The position numbers and the translations under genes were made by a program. Under the pieces are notes generated by a model. It was given only the letters and a program-made list of their open reading frames with translations, searched no databases and was not told the origin of the DNA. A DNA stretch of 64,000 nt from Acidisoma sp. PAMC 29798 (lineage in GTDB: Bacteria > Pseudomonadota > Alphaproteobacteria > Acetobacterales > Acetobacteraceae), in NCBI RefSeq assembly GCF_030252425.1, contig NZ_CP126994.1:3033001-3097000 (forward strand). Reading direction: 5' to 3'. How positions within the stretch are numbered: the first letter of the stretch is position 1; the number at the start of each line of letters is the position of its first letter. Of the stretch, positions 38,284 to 46,464 are shown in pieces.

Positions 38284-38556
38284 AATTTCAGCCCTTTCCG
38301 GATCGACACCTCGCCGCATATCCGCAAGGGAGAGCCGTTCATTGCTACATTCACCCTCAACTGGGGCTTTTCGGTGCAGAGCCTGCGGCGCTCGCGTGTC
38401 TGACGCGGGCTTTGCCTCGATATCCACCGAAATCGCGATCACGTTCAGGGGAGCCATGCCAGAGCCACGGAGACAGACGTTTTTCGCCGCAATGGCGGCC
38501 AAACATCGTTCATCGATTGCTTGCGCGCAACGCACTCAAAACAAAGGCTTCCGTTC

Positions 38557-40899
38557 ATGAGTTTCCGGATCAAATGGTCTTTGGCGCCTACCGTCGCCGC
38601 GAGTCTCGGCATGGTCACAGGCAACATCGCGGGCGGCACCTCCGCCTGGGCGCAAACGGCGCCACCGCCGGCTGAGGCCGCAACGGCCGCAGGCGCACCG
38701 CCCAGCCGGGTCGGTTGGTTGTCACAGATCACCGGCTCCGTCTCATTTCATGGCGCGGGGCAGACGCAATGGGTCACCGCCACGCAGAACTTTCCGGTCG
38801 CGACCGGTGACGCCGTCTGGACGCAGCCGCAGGCCGGCGCATCGATCATCGTGGATTCCAGCCGCTTTGCCCTGGCCGGCGGCACCGAAATGACCGCCCA
38901 GGAGATCGACGACACGACGGTCACGGCCGCGCTGTCGCAGGGCGAGGTCTTCCTCAATCTCGTGGCCCTCCAACCCGGCCAGAGCGTGACGATCCAAACG
39001 CCGCGCGGCACGGCACAAATCGCCGGGAACGGCGAATACGAAATCTTCGCGGGCGACAGTGCGACGCCCACCTACGTCACCGCCGTTACGGGATCGATCG
39101 CCTTCACCGGCCTCGGCGCGACCGGGCCGCAGACTGTGGGCGCCCAGCAGACCCTGGTCATTTCGGGCACCAATCCCGTTCAGGCCCAGCTGGGCGCGAT
39201 GCAACAGGACCAGTTCCTAACGACGATTTTGCAGCAAATCACCCCGCCGCCACCGCCGACGGCCACGGCGGCACCGCCTGTTGTCGCACGCATGACCGGG
39301 GCGACAGTCCTGACGCAATACGGCAACTGGCAGCCGCAGCCGCAATACGGGACGGTGTGGTTCCCGCATGTGGCCTCGGGCTGGGTTCCGTATCGCGAGG
39401 GCCATTGGGCCTATGTGCAGCCATGGGGTTGGACTTGGGTCGATAATGCACCCTGGGGTTTCGCACCCTTCCATTACGGCCGCTGGTCGCAGTTCAACGG
39501 CCAATGGGGCTGGATTCCCCAGCCCGTCGCCCAGCAGGGCTACGGCCAGGGCTATGGCTACGGTTATCAATACGATCAGAACCGGGGTTACTATGCCGAG
39601 CCGGGGTATCGGGGCCCTGCCCCCGCCTATGCGCCCGCGCTGGTAACCTTCCTCGGCGCGGCCGCCGGTGCGGCGATCGGCGCCTTCGCCGCCAATGCCC
39701 TGAGTTCAGGCAATATCGGCTGGGCGCCCCTTGGCCCGCGTGAGGCCTACTACCCGCCCTATCGTGTCAACGAACGCCAGTTCCAGGCCTATAATCAGCC
39801 CTATGTCCCGAACTACACGCAGTTCGTGCAGCGGAACGTCACCTTCAATGACAACCGAGTTGTCTATCGGAACGACGTGATCGTAGAGGGCAACAAGGTT
39901 CAGTTTGCCAATCGGGGCGGCGCGACCTTCGTGCCGGCGGCCGTCATGATGAATTCGCGACCGGTGCGTGAGGCCGTGCAGGCTGCGCCGCCGGGTGACC
40001 TCCGACCCTTCCGACCGGTCGCGGGTCAGGCGCTTCCCCGACCGACCGCCGAAACCGCCGGTATCACGCCGGCCCTGGCCGAGCGGATGCACCTCGCGGC
40101 CCAGCAGGGCGGCGCGGTTCGCCCTGCTGCACCCGGCCCTGAGATTCGCCCGATGCCCACCGGCGCGCGTCCCTTTGCTCCGGCGCTGGTCCCGCATGCG
40201 CAAGTGGAACCCACCTTCCGTCAGGGCTCGCCCCGCCCTGGGGTGGCACCCATAGGCCAACCAGGCGCGCCAGCACGTGCCGAAGCGATCCCTGGGCAGC
40301 CCGTCCGGCCCGCAGCGGGCGGCTTGCCGCCGCTCGCGACCGTGGGCGGAGTGGGCGCGCGACCCGCAGGCGTGAAGCCTGAGTTTCGCCCAGTGGCACC
40401 GGGCGCAGCGCCGGGGGCTGTTGCAGCACCGCGTGTCGAAGCACCGCGTGTTGAAGCACCACGCCCCGCGCCGGCACTCGCGCCTGCAGCGCGTGTCGAA
40501 GCCCCGCGCCCTGCCCCGGCTCCGCGTGTCGAGGCACCACGCCCCGCTCCGGCACCGCGTGTCGAAGCACCGCGCCCGGCTCCGGCTCCGCGTGTCGAGG
40601 CACCACGCCCCGCTCCGGCCCCGCGTGTCGAAGCCCCGCGCCCTGCCCCGGCACCGCGTGTCGAAGCACCGCGCCCTGCCCCGGCACCGCGTGTCGAAGC
40701 ACCGCGCCCTGCCCCGGCACCGCGTGTCGAAGCGCCGCGCCCGGCACCAGCACCGCGTCCCGCACCAGCACCGCGCATCGAAGCGCCGCGCCCAGCCCCA
40801 GCAGCACCGCGCCCCGCACCAGCGCCGCGTGTCGAAGCCCCGCGCCCGGCACCGGCCCCGCATGCCGAAGAGCATCCGCCTGAGAAGAAGAAGCCCTGA
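38557..40899 (+). CDS. Secreted FecR/DUF6600 domain protein with long Pro/Ala/Val/Glu repeat tail
   Basis: A 780-residue secreted protein. A signal peptide (ending ...GTSAWAQ) is followed by a FecR-like domain at about residues 50-210 (GWLSQITGSVSF, ATGDAVWTQPQAGASIIV, GTAQIAGNGEYEIF). A tryptophan/tyrosine-rich DUF6600 region at about 250-340 (GTVWFPHVASGWVPYREGHW, WGWTWVDNAPWGFAPFHYGRW) comes next, then a short hydrophobic stretch, then the VEAPRPAPAPR repeats from about residue 624. ATG 38557 is chosen because the signal starts there. FecR domains usually signal to sigma factors, but no FecI gene is adjacent. A cell-surface structural role is possible. Confidence 0.85.
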   Translation: MSFRIKWSLAPTVAASLGMVTGNIAGGTSAWAQTAPPPAEAATAAGAPPSRVGWLSQITGSVSFHGAGQTQWVTATQNFPVATGDAVWTQPQAGASIIVDSSRFALAGGTEMTAQEIDDTTVTAALSQGEVFLNLVALQPGQSVTIQTPRGTAQIAGNGEYEIFAGDSATPTYVTAVTGSIAFTGLGATGPQTVGAQQTLVISGTNPVQAQLGAMQQDQFLTTILQQITPPPPPTATAAPPVVARMTGATVLTQYGNWQPQPQYGTVWFPHVASGWVPYREGHWAYVQPWGWTWVDNAPWGFAPFHYGRWSQFNGQWGWIPQPVAQQGYGQGYGYGYQYDQNRGYYAEPGYRGPAPAYAPALVTFLGAAAGAAIGAFAANALSSGNIGWAPLGPREAYYPPYRVNERQFQAYNQPYVPNYTQFVQRNVTFNDNRVVYRNDVIVEGNKVQFANRGGATFVPAAVMMNSRPVREAVQAAPPGDLRPFRPVAGQALPRPTAETAGITPALAERMHLAAQQGGAVRPAAPGPEIRPMPTGARPFAPALVPHAQVEPTFRQGSPRPGVAPIGQPGAPARAEAIPGQPVRPAAGGLPPLATVGGVGARPAGVKPEFRPVAPGAAPGAVAAPRVEAPRVEAPRPAPALAPAARVEAPRPAPAPRVEAPRPAPAPRVEAPRPAPAPRVEAPRPAPAPRVEAPRPAPAPRVEAPRPAPAPRVEAPRPAPAPRVEAPRPAPAPRPAPAPRIEAPRPAPAAPRPAPAPRVEAPRPAPAPHAEEHPPEKKKP
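40429..40870 (+). repeat. 33-bp tandem repeats encoding VEAPRPAPAPR
   Basis: About a dozen near-identical in-frame 33-base units, some incomplete, encode VEAPRPAPAPR at the C-terminus of the FecR/DUF6600 protein. Unit-to-unit changes are mostly synonymous third-base changes, consistent with recent slippage or recombination expansion. The copy number is likely to vary between strains. Confidence 0.85.
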
Positions 40900-40929
40900 C
40901 ATCAAACCGTCCCGAGCCGCTGGCTAGCA

Positions 40930-40970
40930 CTGGAGGATACGTCTCTGTATCGTCCAGCGCAGGACGTATC
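40930..40970 (+). promoter_or_regulatory. Leader with two mutually exclusive hairpins before gnd
   Basis: Hairpin 1 pairs CTGGAGGATAC (40930-40940) with GTATCGTCCAG (40947-40957), one mismatch. Hairpin 2 pairs GATACGTC (40936-40943) with GACGTATC (40963-40970), perfect. They share bases 40936-40940, so only one can form. Hairpin 2 ends directly against the ribosome site AGGAG (40971-40975). Confidence 0.5.
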
Positions 40971-40981
40971 AGGAGATTGAC

Positions 40982-41977
40982 ATGCAACTCGGAATGATCG
41001 GGCTCGGGCGGATGGGCGGCAACATCGCCCGTCGCCTCATGAATAACGGCCATGAAGTGGCGGTGTTCGACGTCAACCCCGCAAGCGTCGATGCACTGGC
41101 CACAGAGCATGCCATTCCAGCGCACTCGCTCCAAGGCCTTGTGCAGGCCTTGGCAGCGCCCCGCGCCGTCTGGGTCATGCTCCCGGCCGGGCACATCACG
41201 GAATCCACCATCGAGACGCTCGCCGGCATGCTCGAAGCCGGTGACACCATCATCGACGGCGGCAATACCTTCTATAAGGATGACATTCGCCGCGCGAAGC
41301 ACCTCAAGGAAAAGGGGCTGCACTACGTCGATGTCGGCACCTCCGGCGGTGTTTGGGGCGTCGAGCGCGGCTACTGCATGATGATTGGCGGCGAAAAAGA
41401 GGTCGTCGATCGCCTCAACCCGATCTTCGCGACCCTCGCGCCTGGGCTTGGCACCATCGATCGCACGCCCGGTTTCAAGGGCGATTCCCGCGCCGAGAAT
41501 GGCTACATCCATGCGGGTCCGCCCGGCGCCGGCCACTTCGTGAAGATGGTCCATAACGGCATCGAATACGGCTTGATGCAGGCCTATGCTGAGGGCTTCG
41601 ACATTCTGCGCGGCAAGAAGTCCGAGAGCCTGCCCGAGGACGAGCGCTTCACCATCGACCTCGCCGATACCGCCGAAGTCTGGCGTCGCGGCAGCGTCGT
41701 ATCGTCTTGGCTGCTCGACCTCAGCGCCATGGCCTTGGCCGAAAGCCCTGACCTCGCCGAGTTCACCGGCAAGGTGGATGATTCCGGCGAAGGCCGCTGG
41801 ACGATCAACGCGGCGATCGAAGAAGCCGTGCCGGCCGAGGTTCTCACCGCCGCCTTGTTCGCGCGCTTCCGCTCCCGCATCGACCACAGCTTTGGCGACA
41901 AGCTGCTCTCCGCGATGCGCAACAAGTTCGGCGGTCACGTCGAAGGCCACAGCGCGGCGCCGAGCATCAAGGAATGA
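40982..41977 (+). CDS. gnd: 6-phosphogluconate dehydrogenase, decarboxylating (short GndA type)
   Basis: A 331-residue enzyme converting 6-phosphogluconate to ribulose 5-phosphate. The Rossmann motif is [13 protein letters not shown], then [21 protein letters not shown] and [20 protein letters not shown], which carries the catalytic Lys and His-Asn. The length fits the short, often NAD-preferring type rather than the 470-residue enteric form. AGGAG precedes ATG 40982. Its stop overlaps the zwf start by four bases (ATGA), giving a gnd-zwf-glucokinase operon. Confidence 0.97.
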   Translation: MQLGMIGLGRMGGNIARRLMNNGHEVAVFDVNPASVDALATEHAIPAHSLQGLVQALAAPRAVWVMLPAGHITESTIETLAGMLEAGDTIIDGGNTFYKDDIRRAKHLKEKGLHYVDVGTSGGVWGVERGYCMMIGGEKEVVDRLNPIFATLAPGLGTIDRTPGFKGDSRAENGYIHAGPPGAGHFVKMVHNGIEYGLMQAYAEGFDILRGKKSESLPEDERFTIDLADTAEVWRRGSVVSSWLLDLSAMALAESPDLAEFTGKVDDSGEGRWTINAAIEEAVPAEVLTAALFARFRSRIDHSFGDKLLSAMRNKFGGHVEGHSAAPSIKE

Positions 41978-43506
41978 ACCCTGTGAGCGCGACCGCGAAG
42001 CAGACACCGGTCGCGCCGCCCTGCGCCATGGTAATCTTCGGCGCGGGCGGCGACCTCACCAAGCGTCTGGTGATGCCGGCGCTGTATAACTTGTCGTGCA
42101 GCGGCTTGCTGCCGAAGAACTTCGCGCTGATCGGCGTCGATCTCGTGGAACAGGATGTCGAGACCTGGCTGGCCAGTCTTCGCGATTTTCTGGTCGGCAC
42201 CTTCCGCAAGGGAGGTGAGGGAAGCGAGCCCGGCGAAGTTCTGAACGACGCCGCGTGGTCGCATCTCACCGGCACGATGTCGTATCTGTCGGGCGATTTC
42301 GGTAAGCCGGAAACCTTCCAGAACCTCGCGCATCATCTGAAGGACGTCGATCACCGCAACGGTCTTGGCGGCAACGTGCTCTTCTACCTTGCGGTCGCGG
42401 AACGCTTCTTCGGGTCCACGGTAGAGCATCTCGGCCAGGCTGGCCTCACTGAAGAAGTCGGCGGTGCCTGGCGTCGGGTCGTGATCGAAAAGCCGTTCGG
42501 CCACGACCTTGCTTCCGCTCAGGCTTTGGACAAGCAGGTTCTGGCCGTCCTCACGGAAGAGCAGGTCTACCGGATCGATCACTTCCTCGGGAAGGAGACC
42601 GTGCAGAACATCATGGCGCTGCGGTTCGCCAATGGATTGTTCGAGCCGATCTGGAACCGCGACCGCATCGATCATGTGCAGATCACCGTGTCCGAGACGG
42701 TCGGCGTGGAGCGTCGCGGCAAGTTCTACGAAAGCACCGGCGCGATGCGCGACATGGTGCCAAACCATGTCTTCCAGTTGCTGGCGATGACGGCCATGGA
42801 ACCGCCCGCGACCTTCGATGCGGATGCGATCCGCGCCAAGAAGGCGGAGGTTTTCGCCTCCATGCACCCGCTCGAACTCAGTGATGCGGTGCGCGGTCAA
42901 TACGCTCCCGGCACGATCACCGGTGAAACCGTTCAGGGGTATCGGAGCGAGCCTGACGTCTCCCCCGAAAGTGCAACCGAAACCTTTGTCGCGATGAAGC
43001 TGCAGATCGACAATTGGCGCTGGGCAGGCGTGCCGTTCTATCTGCGCACCGGCAAGCGCATGACCAAGCGCAAGACGGAAATCGCGATCCGCTTCAAGCA
43101 GGCGCCCTTCGCGATGTTCCGCGATACGCCCGTGGATTCGCTGGGTGAGAACTGGCTGATCATTCAGATCCAGCCAGAGGAAGGCATGAAGCTGCGCTTC
43201 AATGCGAAGGTGCCCGGCCCGTTGCTGACGTTCGAGAAGGTCGCGATGAGCTTCAATTACGACGATTGGTTCAAGCAAGCCCCCGCTACCGGCTATGAGA
43301 CGTTGATTTTCGATGTCTTCATCGGGGACGCGACTCTGTTTCAGCGCGCCGACCAGTTGGAATCGGCGTGGAAGGTTGTGCAGCCGGTGCTGGACTCCTG
43401 GGCAAAGCCGGATCCATCATTCCCAAATTACGCTGCAGGCTCCGCAGGGCCGAACGCATCGGATGAACTGCTGCAACGGGAGGGCCGGGAATGGCTGCCG
43501 ATATGA
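41974..43506 (+). CDS. zwf: Glucose-6-phosphate 1-dehydrogenase
   Basis: A 510-residue enzyme starting the oxidative pentose phosphate and Entner-Doudoroff routes. The nucleotide-binding loop is GAGGDLTKR near residue 24, the catalytic motif RIDHFLGKE near residue 200, and the sugar-binding [14 protein letters not shown] near residue 350. It is coupled to gnd upstream and to the ROK kinase downstream by ATGA overlaps. Its NADPH output connects functionally to SthA in the same window. Confidence 0.98.
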   Translation: MNPVSATAKQTPVAPPCAMVIFGAGGDLTKRLVMPALYNLSCSGLLPKNFALIGVDLVEQDVETWLASLRDFLVGTFRKGGEGSEPGEVLNDAAWSHLTGTMSYLSGDFGKPETFQNLAHHLKDVDHRNGLGGNVLFYLAVAERFFGSTVEHLGQAGLTEEVGGAWRRVVIEKPFGHDLASAQALDKQVLAVLTEEQVYRIDHFLGKETVQNIMALRFANGLFEPIWNRDRIDHVQITVSETVGVERRGKFYESTGAMRDMVPNHVFQLLAMTAMEPPATFDADAIRAKKAEVFASMHPLELSDAVRGQYAPGTITGETVQGYRSEPDVSPESATETFVAMKLQIDNWRWAGVPFYLRTGKRMTKRKTEIAIRFKQAPFAMFRDTPVDSLGENWLIIQIQPEEGMKLRFNAKVPGPLLTFEKVAMSFNYDDWFKQAPATGYETLIFDVFIGDATLFQRADQLESAWKVVQPVLDSWAKPDPSFPNYAAGSAGPNASDELLQREGREWLPI

Positions 43507-44318
43507 ACCAGGATGAAAACCTGGGCGAACACGATGACAGTCACGTCGATCAAAGCGTCAACGTGTCAGACGACATCAGGAACGTTCTGACGATCGATAT
43601 CGGCGGCACAGGCGTGAAGGCATCGGTCATCGACATGAATGGCACGATGATCGCGGATAAGGTGCGCATCGCTACGCCGCACCCCTGCCCGCCCGGCGTG
43701 CTGGTCGAGCTGATCGCGAACCTCGTGAGCCCGCTGCCGCATTACGATCGTGTGGCGATCGGCTTCCCCGGCGCGGTGCGATCCAACATCATCCTCACCG
43801 CCCCGCATCTTGGTGAGGAAATCTGGCACGGCGTCGATCTCGCGGCTCTGGTCTGCCAAAGGCTTGGCGGCATCCCCACCAAGATCGTCAACGATGCCGA
43901 AATGCAGGGCCTCGCCGTCATCCAGGGGAAGGGCCTGGAATTCATCCTGACGCTCGGCACCGGTTGCGGCACCGGGATCTTTCTGGACGGCCAGCTCGCG
44001 CCACATCTGGAATTGTCCACGCATCCGATCGGCAAGAAATACACCTACGACACCTATGTCGGGAACGACGCGCTGGTGAAGATCGGCAAGAAGCGTTGGA
44101 ACAAGCGTGTGCAGAAGATGATCCAGATTCTGGAAGCCCTGACGCATTACGATCATTTGTTCATCGGCGGCGGCAATTCGCGCAATGTGACAGGCGAACT
44201 CCCCGCGAACATCACCTGCGTGTCGAATGATGCCGGTATCGACGGCGGTGCGGCTTTGTGGTCGTCGCATCCGATCCGCCATCCCGAGCATACCCTGGCC
44301 GAAAACCCGGCCGGTTAG
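43503..44318 (+). CDS. ROK-family sugar kinase, polyphosphate-glucokinase-like
   Basis: A 271-residue kinase that would supply glucose 6-phosphate to Zwf. The phosphate-binding motif is LTIDIGGTGVKASVID, then GFPGAV, the catalytic aspartate in VNDAEMQGL, and LGTGCGTGIFLDGQLAPHLELS. The cysteine-rich zinc motif of repressor-type ROK proteins is absent, as in polyphosphate glucokinases. ATG 43503 overlaps the zwf stop (ATGA); ATG 43491 is also in frame. The phosphoryl donor, ATP or polyphosphate, cannot be told from sequence. Confidence 0.87.
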   Translation: MNQDENLGEHDDSHVDQSVNVSDDIRNVLTIDIGGTGVKASVIDMNGTMIADKVRIATPHPCPPGVLVELIANLVSPLPHYDRVAIGFPGAVRSNIILTAPHLGEEIWHGVDLAALVCQRLGGIPTKIVNDAEMQGLAVIQGKGLEFILTLGTGCGTGIFLDGQLAPHLELSTHPIGKKYTYDTYVGNDALVKIGKKRWNKRVQKMIQILEALTHYDHLFIGGGNSRNVTGELPANITCVSNDAGIDGGAALWSSHPIRHPEHTLAENPAG

Positions 44319-44321
44319 GCG

Positions 44322-46418
44322 TTAGGCTTTCAGACGCGGCATCGTCCCGGCGATCAATTCGATCTGCCGGGCGATTCGCGTGAAGCTATCGCCCGCCTCT
44401 CCTTCCGCCAGCACGTCTGGGCGCGGCGGAAGCTGATCGGTACCGCCGCCGGCCAAAATCATGGCGGCGCTGTCGCCGATCCATCGGCGCCAAGCGCGCA
44501 GACCTTCGGCAGGCAAGCGCGTCGCGCCACGGTCGTAGAGCGACACGATCGCAGACAAGCGCGCGGCGACGCGACGAATGGCCGCATCGATGGTCAACGC
44601 GGCGTTGAGCCCTGCACTGCCGACGAGACGTGGTTCCAGCATGCCCCGGCTGAGCGCTGCCTCCAGCGCATTGCTCGCGATGCCGGCCTGCCGACGCAAA
44701 CGGTCCTGCTCGGTGACCGAAATCTCCCCCATCAGCTGCGCCAAGACACCATCCGCGAAGGCGGCATTGGCAGCGACAGCCCCGCGCACCTCGACCACCG
44801 CACGCTGCGGCTGACGGCCGGGCCACATGATCAGGCTGCAAATCACAGCCAGAACGCCACCCATGACAGTGTACAGCGCCCGCATCACTGCGATGCTGAA
44901 TTCAGAGGCACCCGGCGCCGCAGACTCCACCAGAAGAATGACCATAGGCGTCAAGGCGCTGAGGAAGAGCGCGAAGCTGACGCCACGCACCATGAACGCG
45001 AAGATGGCGAGCGGAAACATCGCCAGGGCCACGGCGACCGGCGTGTGCACGATCAGGCCGAGGGCCGCCGCGACCAGACCGCCGAGCACTGTGCCGCCGA
45101 TGCGCTCGATCATCCTTTGCCACGTCATGCTGAAGTAGGGCTGCATCGTCATCAGCAGGGTAATGACGAGCCATCGCTCATAGGTGTGGTGATCGACCAG
45201 GGTCACCGCCAGGCCGAGGGTGCTCGCGACACCCGCCATGCTGGCATGGCGGAGCGCCGCAGAACTGCGGTCGAGGTTGGAGCGTATCGGCCCCCATAGC
45301 TTTTCCCGCCACGACATCGAGTCGCGGCCATCTGCCAAGGTACCGGGGATCAGATTGGCGGGCGTAGTGAGCGTGGTGGTCACCGCCAGGCGTTCCGTGA
45401 TGACGACGATGAGGCGGCGCAGCGGCTCGGTCTCCGCGAGGCCGGAGACATCCGCCCGCACGCCCTCAAGGCTTTGCGTCAGACGCGTGATGTTCGGCGT
45501 CCCGTCGGTCTCCATGCTTTGGGCCAGCACCATCAGCACTCCGCGCAAATGACGGAGCGTGCGCGTAGCGATCGCCGCATCACCGGGGCGGCCGGCTTCC
45601 AGGATGTCGCAGACGCCGATGAGCGCCCCGAAGGCCTGATCTGCTGCCTCCAAGCGGAGCCAAGATCGTGCGACGCGGGGGGCTGAAAATCCGCGCGCGC
45701 GGGCGAAGATCATGACGGCTGCACGCGCTTCCTCAATCGCCTCGCGCCCCCCACGCCGCAAGGTGCGCGCATGACGATCCCAGAGTTCCACAGATTTGGC
45801 GGGCGGCGGAGCCACAAGGATGTCGCGCATGCCATCGATCATCGCCACCAAAGCGCGATAGGCGTCTGCGACGCGGCGCCGGACGAGCGTCGCCGGCTGG
45901 ATGCGCCACAAGACGCTGGTAAGCAGGACTGCCCAAAGCGCACCCGCGAGAAACATGCCGCCGAGTTCCAGCGCATCGGGCCAATCCGTTAAGGGATCGT
46001 CCAGGGAGATGACGATCCAGACGGCGAGCAGGTTGCCGACCTGCATGGCGGCGGTTCCGTAGACGCGCGCGAAACTCGCGCAGCCGATAGCGAGGCCAGC
46101 CAAAGGCACTGCAAGCCAGAGTCCCTCGGTTCGCGCGAAGCCGAAGACCATGCCGGTCAAAGCGCCAATGACGGCGAAGGCGAGCAGCGGGCGCAGCCGT
46201 TCCTGGCTGGGCGCGCCGGCATCTGCGAGGCAGGTGAGCAAGGCGCCGAGGGCGGTGATAAGAAGGAGAGGAAAGTTCAGCCAGGCGTGGATGACCACGA
46301 TGGCGGCGACAGAGAGCCCCGCCCGCAGACCCTCCTGCACGCTGAACCCGGCATAGTTCAGCGCCCAGGACGATCGCGTGAGGTCCGATGTCGGCGTGCG
46401 GGCGGTCACTCTGCCCAT
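44322..46418 (-). CDS. FUSC-family inner-membrane protein (aromatic acid exporter type)
   Basis: A 698-residue membrane protein with two blocks of about five helices: an N-terminal block at residues 25-170 (GLSVAAIVVIHAWLNFPLLL...) and a second at about 360-500 (WLVITLLMTMQPYFSMTWQRMIERIGGTVLGGLVAAALG). The latter is the fusaric-acid-resistance/YccS/AaeB signature. It is predicted to export aromatic or weak acids. No membrane-fusion-protein gene is adjacent, although AaeB-type pumps usually need one. The start is ATG 46418, 46 bases after acnA on the same strand. Confidence 0.85.
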   Translation of the reverse strand: MGRVTARTPTSDLTRSSWALNYAGFSVQEGLRAGLSVAAIVVIHAWLNFPLLLITALGALLTCLADAGAPSQERLRPLLAFAVIGALTGMVFGFARTEGLWLAVPLAGLAIGCASFARVYGTAAMQVGNLLAVWIVISLDDPLTDWPDALELGGMFLAGALWAVLLTSVLWRIQPATLVRRRVADAYRALVAMIDGMRDILVAPPPAKSVELWDRHARTLRRGGREAIEEARAAVMIFARARGFSAPRVARSWLRLEAADQAFGALIGVCDILEAGRPGDAAIATRTLRHLRGVLMVLAQSMETDGTPNITRLTQSLEGVRADVSGLAETEPLRRLIVVITERLAVTTTLTTPANLIPGTLADGRDSMSWREKLWGPIRSNLDRSSAALRHASMAGVASTLGLAVTLVDHHTYERWLVITLLMTMQPYFSMTWQRMIERIGGTVLGGLVAAALGLIVHTPVAVALAMFPLAIFAFMVRGVSFALFLSALTPMVILLVESAAPGASEFSIAVMRALYTVMGGVLAVICSLIMWPGRQPQRAVVEVRGAVAANAAFADGVLAQLMGEISVTEQDRLRRQAGIASNALEAALSRGMLEPRLVGSAGLNAALTIDAAIRRVAARLSAIVSLYDRGATRLPAEGLRAWRRWIGDSAAMILAGGGTDQLPPRPDVLAEGEAGDSFTRIARQIELIAGTMPRLKA

Positions 46419-46464
46419 GCCCTCATGTGGCGGAATACGCAGGGTATTCCGCCAGGAGCAGGTG

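Noticed and set aside
36424-38403. 659-codon plus-strand frame across the hydantoinase and glycine-rich lipoprotein genes
   Set aside because: It spans two well-supported minus-strand genes and their intergenic region and encodes no recognisable domain.
40221-40778. Antisense frame encoding GAGAGRGAST-type repeats
   Set aside because: It is only the complement of the 33-bp repeats in the FecR/DUF6600 gene and has no start signal or neighbour support.
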